Both the position numbers and the translations under genes were made by a program. Positions 7,339 to 8,957 of a stretch of 8,957 bases of DNA are shown piece by piece (the first letter of the stretch is position 1; each line of letters starts with the position of its first letter). This stretch comes from an uncultured Bacteroidales bacterium (lineage in GTDB: Bacteria; Bacteroidota; Bacteroidia; Bacteroidales; UBA932), in assembly GCA_902461985.1 (NCBI GenBank), contig CABQAB010000069.1, forward strand, positions 1 through 8,957. Reading direction: 5' to 3'. Under the pieces are notes generated by a model that worked only from the letters and a program-made list of their open reading frames with translations, ran no database searches and was not told where the DNA came from.

Positions 7339-8106
7339 ATGACAGTGAACGATGTCATAGAGAGCTTTCCTCCAATCAGTCTGGCTGAGATGGACGGAAT
7401 CCGTCTTATGAACCGCATTGATTCAAAATATCTTACGGACACCGCCGGGATTGAGAAAGTCCTCGCTGACGCTCTCGATGCCGGATATATGGTTTTCGAG
7501 ACGGAGGGGGTGCGTATACATCCCTACGACAGCGTGTATTTCGACACTCCAGGCCTGAAAGCCTTTACGGAACACCGCAGAGGCAAACTGACGAGACAGA
7601 AAGTCCGCACGAGGGTCTACAAAGTTTCTGGAGACTATTTTCTGGAGATAAAGAACAAGAACAACCATTCCAGAACCAAGAAAAAAAGAATCGCGATTCC
7701 TGCGGACTGCTTCCATGATTTCAGCGGCAATGCTGAAGTGGCGGAGTGGATGGGAAAACGCTTCCTGTACTCCCCTGAGCGGCTCAGTGCTTCATTGGGG
7801 ACGGCCTTCAACAGAATCACCCTGGTCAATGCCGGCAAGACGGAACGCCTTACGATAGACATGGACGTAAGATTCACGAACTACCGCAACGGCGTTGAAG
7901 CCGGACTCGGTAGGGCCGTCATAATAGAACTGAAGCAGGACGGAAGGCTGGGCAGCCCGATGAGGCACATTCTGCTTGAAAACAGGATACTGCCCTATAG
8001 AATCAGCAAATACTGCATGGGTATCAGCATGACCACTCCTGGAATACCGCTCGGAAGGTTCAAGGCCAAAGTAAGACAAATAGAAAAAATCAACATAACA
8101 TGCTAA
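7339..8106 (+). CDS. VTC-domain polyphosphate polymerase
   Basis: A member of the VTC/CYTH-like tunnel-fold family, known from yeast Vtc4, which builds inorganic polyphosphate from ATP. With ATG at 7339 the product is 255 residues, essentially one catalytic domain. Family motifs appear in order: RIDSKYL (Lys30), SVYFDTP (67-71), KVRTRVY (Lys88, Arg90, Arg92), FLEIKNK (Glu103, Lys105), the basic TKKKR (113-117), FNRI (Arg159), Arg170 with TIDMDV, IIELK (Glu197, Lys199) and RISKYCMG (Lys224). The paired basic residues and the ExK late in the domain match the phosphate- and metal-binding sets of Vtc4, so the site appears intact. No SPX domain and no membrane segment are present, so it should be cytosolic. 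A GTG at 7330 overlapping the previous TAG would add MPE; the ATG is preferred. The ATG of the DUF4956 gene lies 7 bp inside its end. The exact product is inferred from the family. Confidence 0.88.
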   Translation: MTVNDVIESFPPISLAEMDGIRLMNRIDSKYLTDTAGIEKVLADALDAGYMVFETEGVRIHPYDSVYFDTPGLKAFTEHRRGKLTRQKVRTRVYKVSGDYFLEIKNKNNHSRTKKKRIAIPADCFHDFSGNAEVAEWMGKRFLYSPERLSASLGTAFNRITLVNAGKTERLTIDMDVRFTNYRNGVEAGLGRAVIIELKQDGRLGSPMRHILLENRILPYRISKYCMGISMTTPGIPLGRFKAKVRQIEKINITC

Positions 8107-8879
8107 CTACACTTTTACAGACCACGATGCCGGCTCTCGACGAAAGCGAACTCATAGGCATCCAGAATTTCGCCGACCCGGCAATGAGTACGGCGCAGAA
8201 CCTCACGGAACTGGCTATACGCTTTTTCCTCAACCTGCTGTCGTGTTGGGTGATCGTCCGTCTGCTCTACTACCCCAAAAGCCGCCGCCCGGACTATATG
8301 TTCACATTCACGGCATTCTCGTCTGCAATGCTGCTCCTGCTGTATATAATGGGGAGAGTGGACGTAGGAGTGGGACTGACCCTCGGCCTTTTCGCCATAT
8401 TCGGAATCATACGCTACCGTACCGAGACTGTTCCAATCCGCGAAATGACCTATCTTTTCGTGATTATTGCCCTTGCAGCGGTCAACGGACTTGCACCCCT
8501 GTTCAAACTGGCTCCGCCGTCTGACAGCTCGTCAAGCTATGTGCTTTCCTGCGGAGACCTGCTGCTGGCCGCCACCGCAAACCTGATTGCAATCCTTTTA
8601 GTTCTGCTTTTGGAGAAGCTTCCGTTCAGCAAGTCGGACGCCACGAAAATCATACTCTATGACCGCATCGACCTCATCATCCCCGAAAAGCGTGAAGAAC
8701 TCCTCGCGGACATCGAGAAACGCTGCGGGATAAAGCCTACCGACGTGGAAATCGGCAACATCGACTTCCTGAAAGACGCCGCATATATCAAAATCCACTA
8801 CAAAGCGTCTACTGCCGCTCCCGGCACCATAGGCCACATCATCCGCGAGAAACAGTTCGTCGAGAGCCAGAATCTGTAG
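8100..8879 (+). CDS. DUF4956-family multi-spanning membrane protein
   Basis: A 259-residue integral membrane protein. Four or five hydrophobic segments are visible at about residues 38-57, 68-84, 88-104, 115-135 and 152-173. They are followed by a soluble C-terminal domain (about 176-259, with LYDRIDLIIPEKREELL, then VEIGNIDFLKDAAYIKIHY) that is probably cytosolic. The conserved family core is clear: GLTLGLFAIFGIIRYRTET followed by PIREMTYLF in the third and fourth segments. DUF4956 has no established biochemical function that I know of, but its genes recur beside VTC-domain polymerase genes. Here the start codon (ATG 8100-8102) lies inside the last codons of the VTC gene (7-bp overlap), which implies translational coupling and probably balanced amounts of both proteins. 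A channel, anchor or regulator for polyphosphate synthesis is a reasonable inference but unproven. It is the last gene of the group; no clear hairpin-plus-T terminator follows. Confidence 0.88.
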   Translation: MLTTLLQTTMPALDESELIGIQNFADPAMSTAQNLTELAIRFFLNLLSCWVIVRLLYYPKSRRPDYMFTFTAFSSAMLLLLYIMGRVDVGVGLTLGLFAIFGIIRYRTETVPIREMTYLFVIIALAAVNGLAPLFKLAPPSDSSSSYVLSCGDLLLAATANLIAILLVLLLEKLPFSKSDATKIILYDRIDLIIPEKREELLADIEKRCGIKPTDVEIGNIDFLKDAAYIKIHYKASTAAPGTIGHIIREKQFVESQNL

Positions 8880-8957
8880 GCGAGTCGTTCAGTTACTTAA
8901 TATTATTGGTGTCCGCTAAAACTTTCTGACAACATAAAAAATTAGGCTGGAACCCCG
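8880..8957. other. Non-coding right end, possibly the tip of an insertion sequence
   Basis: No gene is visible in the last 78 bp. The segment from about 8909 (GTGTCCGCTAAAACTTTCTG) into an A-rich stretch (8935-8942) looks to me like the outer inverted repeat of a Bacteroidetes IS element. This is recollection of the style of such ends, not a match I can prove. No transposase codon, second inverted repeat or target duplication is in view because the window ends 48 bp later. It could equally be an ordinary A/T-rich intergenic region. Confidence 0.2.

Noticed and set aside
7681..7687. A7 run inside the VTC gene as a programmed frameshift site
   Set aside because: The run encodes the conserved basic KKKR segment in the correct frame, and the zero frame continues through all later family motifs, so no frameshift is needed.
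1..8957. CRISPR array, tRNA, rRNA, phage or defence genes
   Set aside because: No regularly spaced repeats, cloverleaf-like segments or phage or defence domains were seen on either strand.

Overview
The window looks like chromosomal DNA from a Bacteroidales-type member of the Bacteroidota, with roughly balanced base composition. Three things suggest this. The start codons sit behind A/T-rich leaders with no clear Shine-Dalgarno sequence. One good match to the Bacteroidetes -33/-7 promoter (TTTG-N19-21-TAnnTTTG) lies in front of the largest gene. The large alpha-2-macroglobulin-like protein and the nucleoside diphosphate kinase both have the form I associate with gut Bacteroidales. Coding density is high and I see no rRNA, tRNA or CRISPR array.

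Layout, left to right. Positions 1-889 (minus strand) hold the first 296 residues of a membrane-anchored calcineurin-like metallophosphoesterase that runs off the left edge. A 118-bp divergent intergenic region (890-1007) carries a candidate promoter, a predicted leader hairpin and a run of nine C. Positions 1008-6290 (plus) encode one 1760-residue exported alpha-2-macroglobulin-family protein that has the A2M core but no thioester motif. After a 137-bp gap comes a compact plus-strand group: nucleoside diphosphate kinase (6428-6889), a small exported protein made of three 26-residue YD/MORN-like repeats (6911-7330), a VTC-domain polyphosphate polymerase (7339-8106) and a multi-spanning DUF4956 membrane protein (8100-8879). 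The last 78 bp are non-coding and may include the outer end of an insertion sequence.

How the genes may work together. The VTC-domain protein and the DUF4956 protein overlap by 7 bp, so they are probably translationally coupled and form one unit: a cytosolic polymerase that makes polyphosphate from nucleoside triphosphate, paired with a membrane partner. The upstream YD-repeat protein, 8 bp away, could be an envelope component of the same unit, and ndk, 21 bp further up, supplies or rebalances nucleoside triphosphates. These links are inferred from spacing. The A2M-like protein is an envelope protein of unclear activity; family members trap or inhibit proteases, but this one lacks the covalent capture chemistry. 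The most interesting parts are the thioester-less A2M with its methionine-rich bait-like segment, and the YD-repeat/VTC/DUF4956 cluster.
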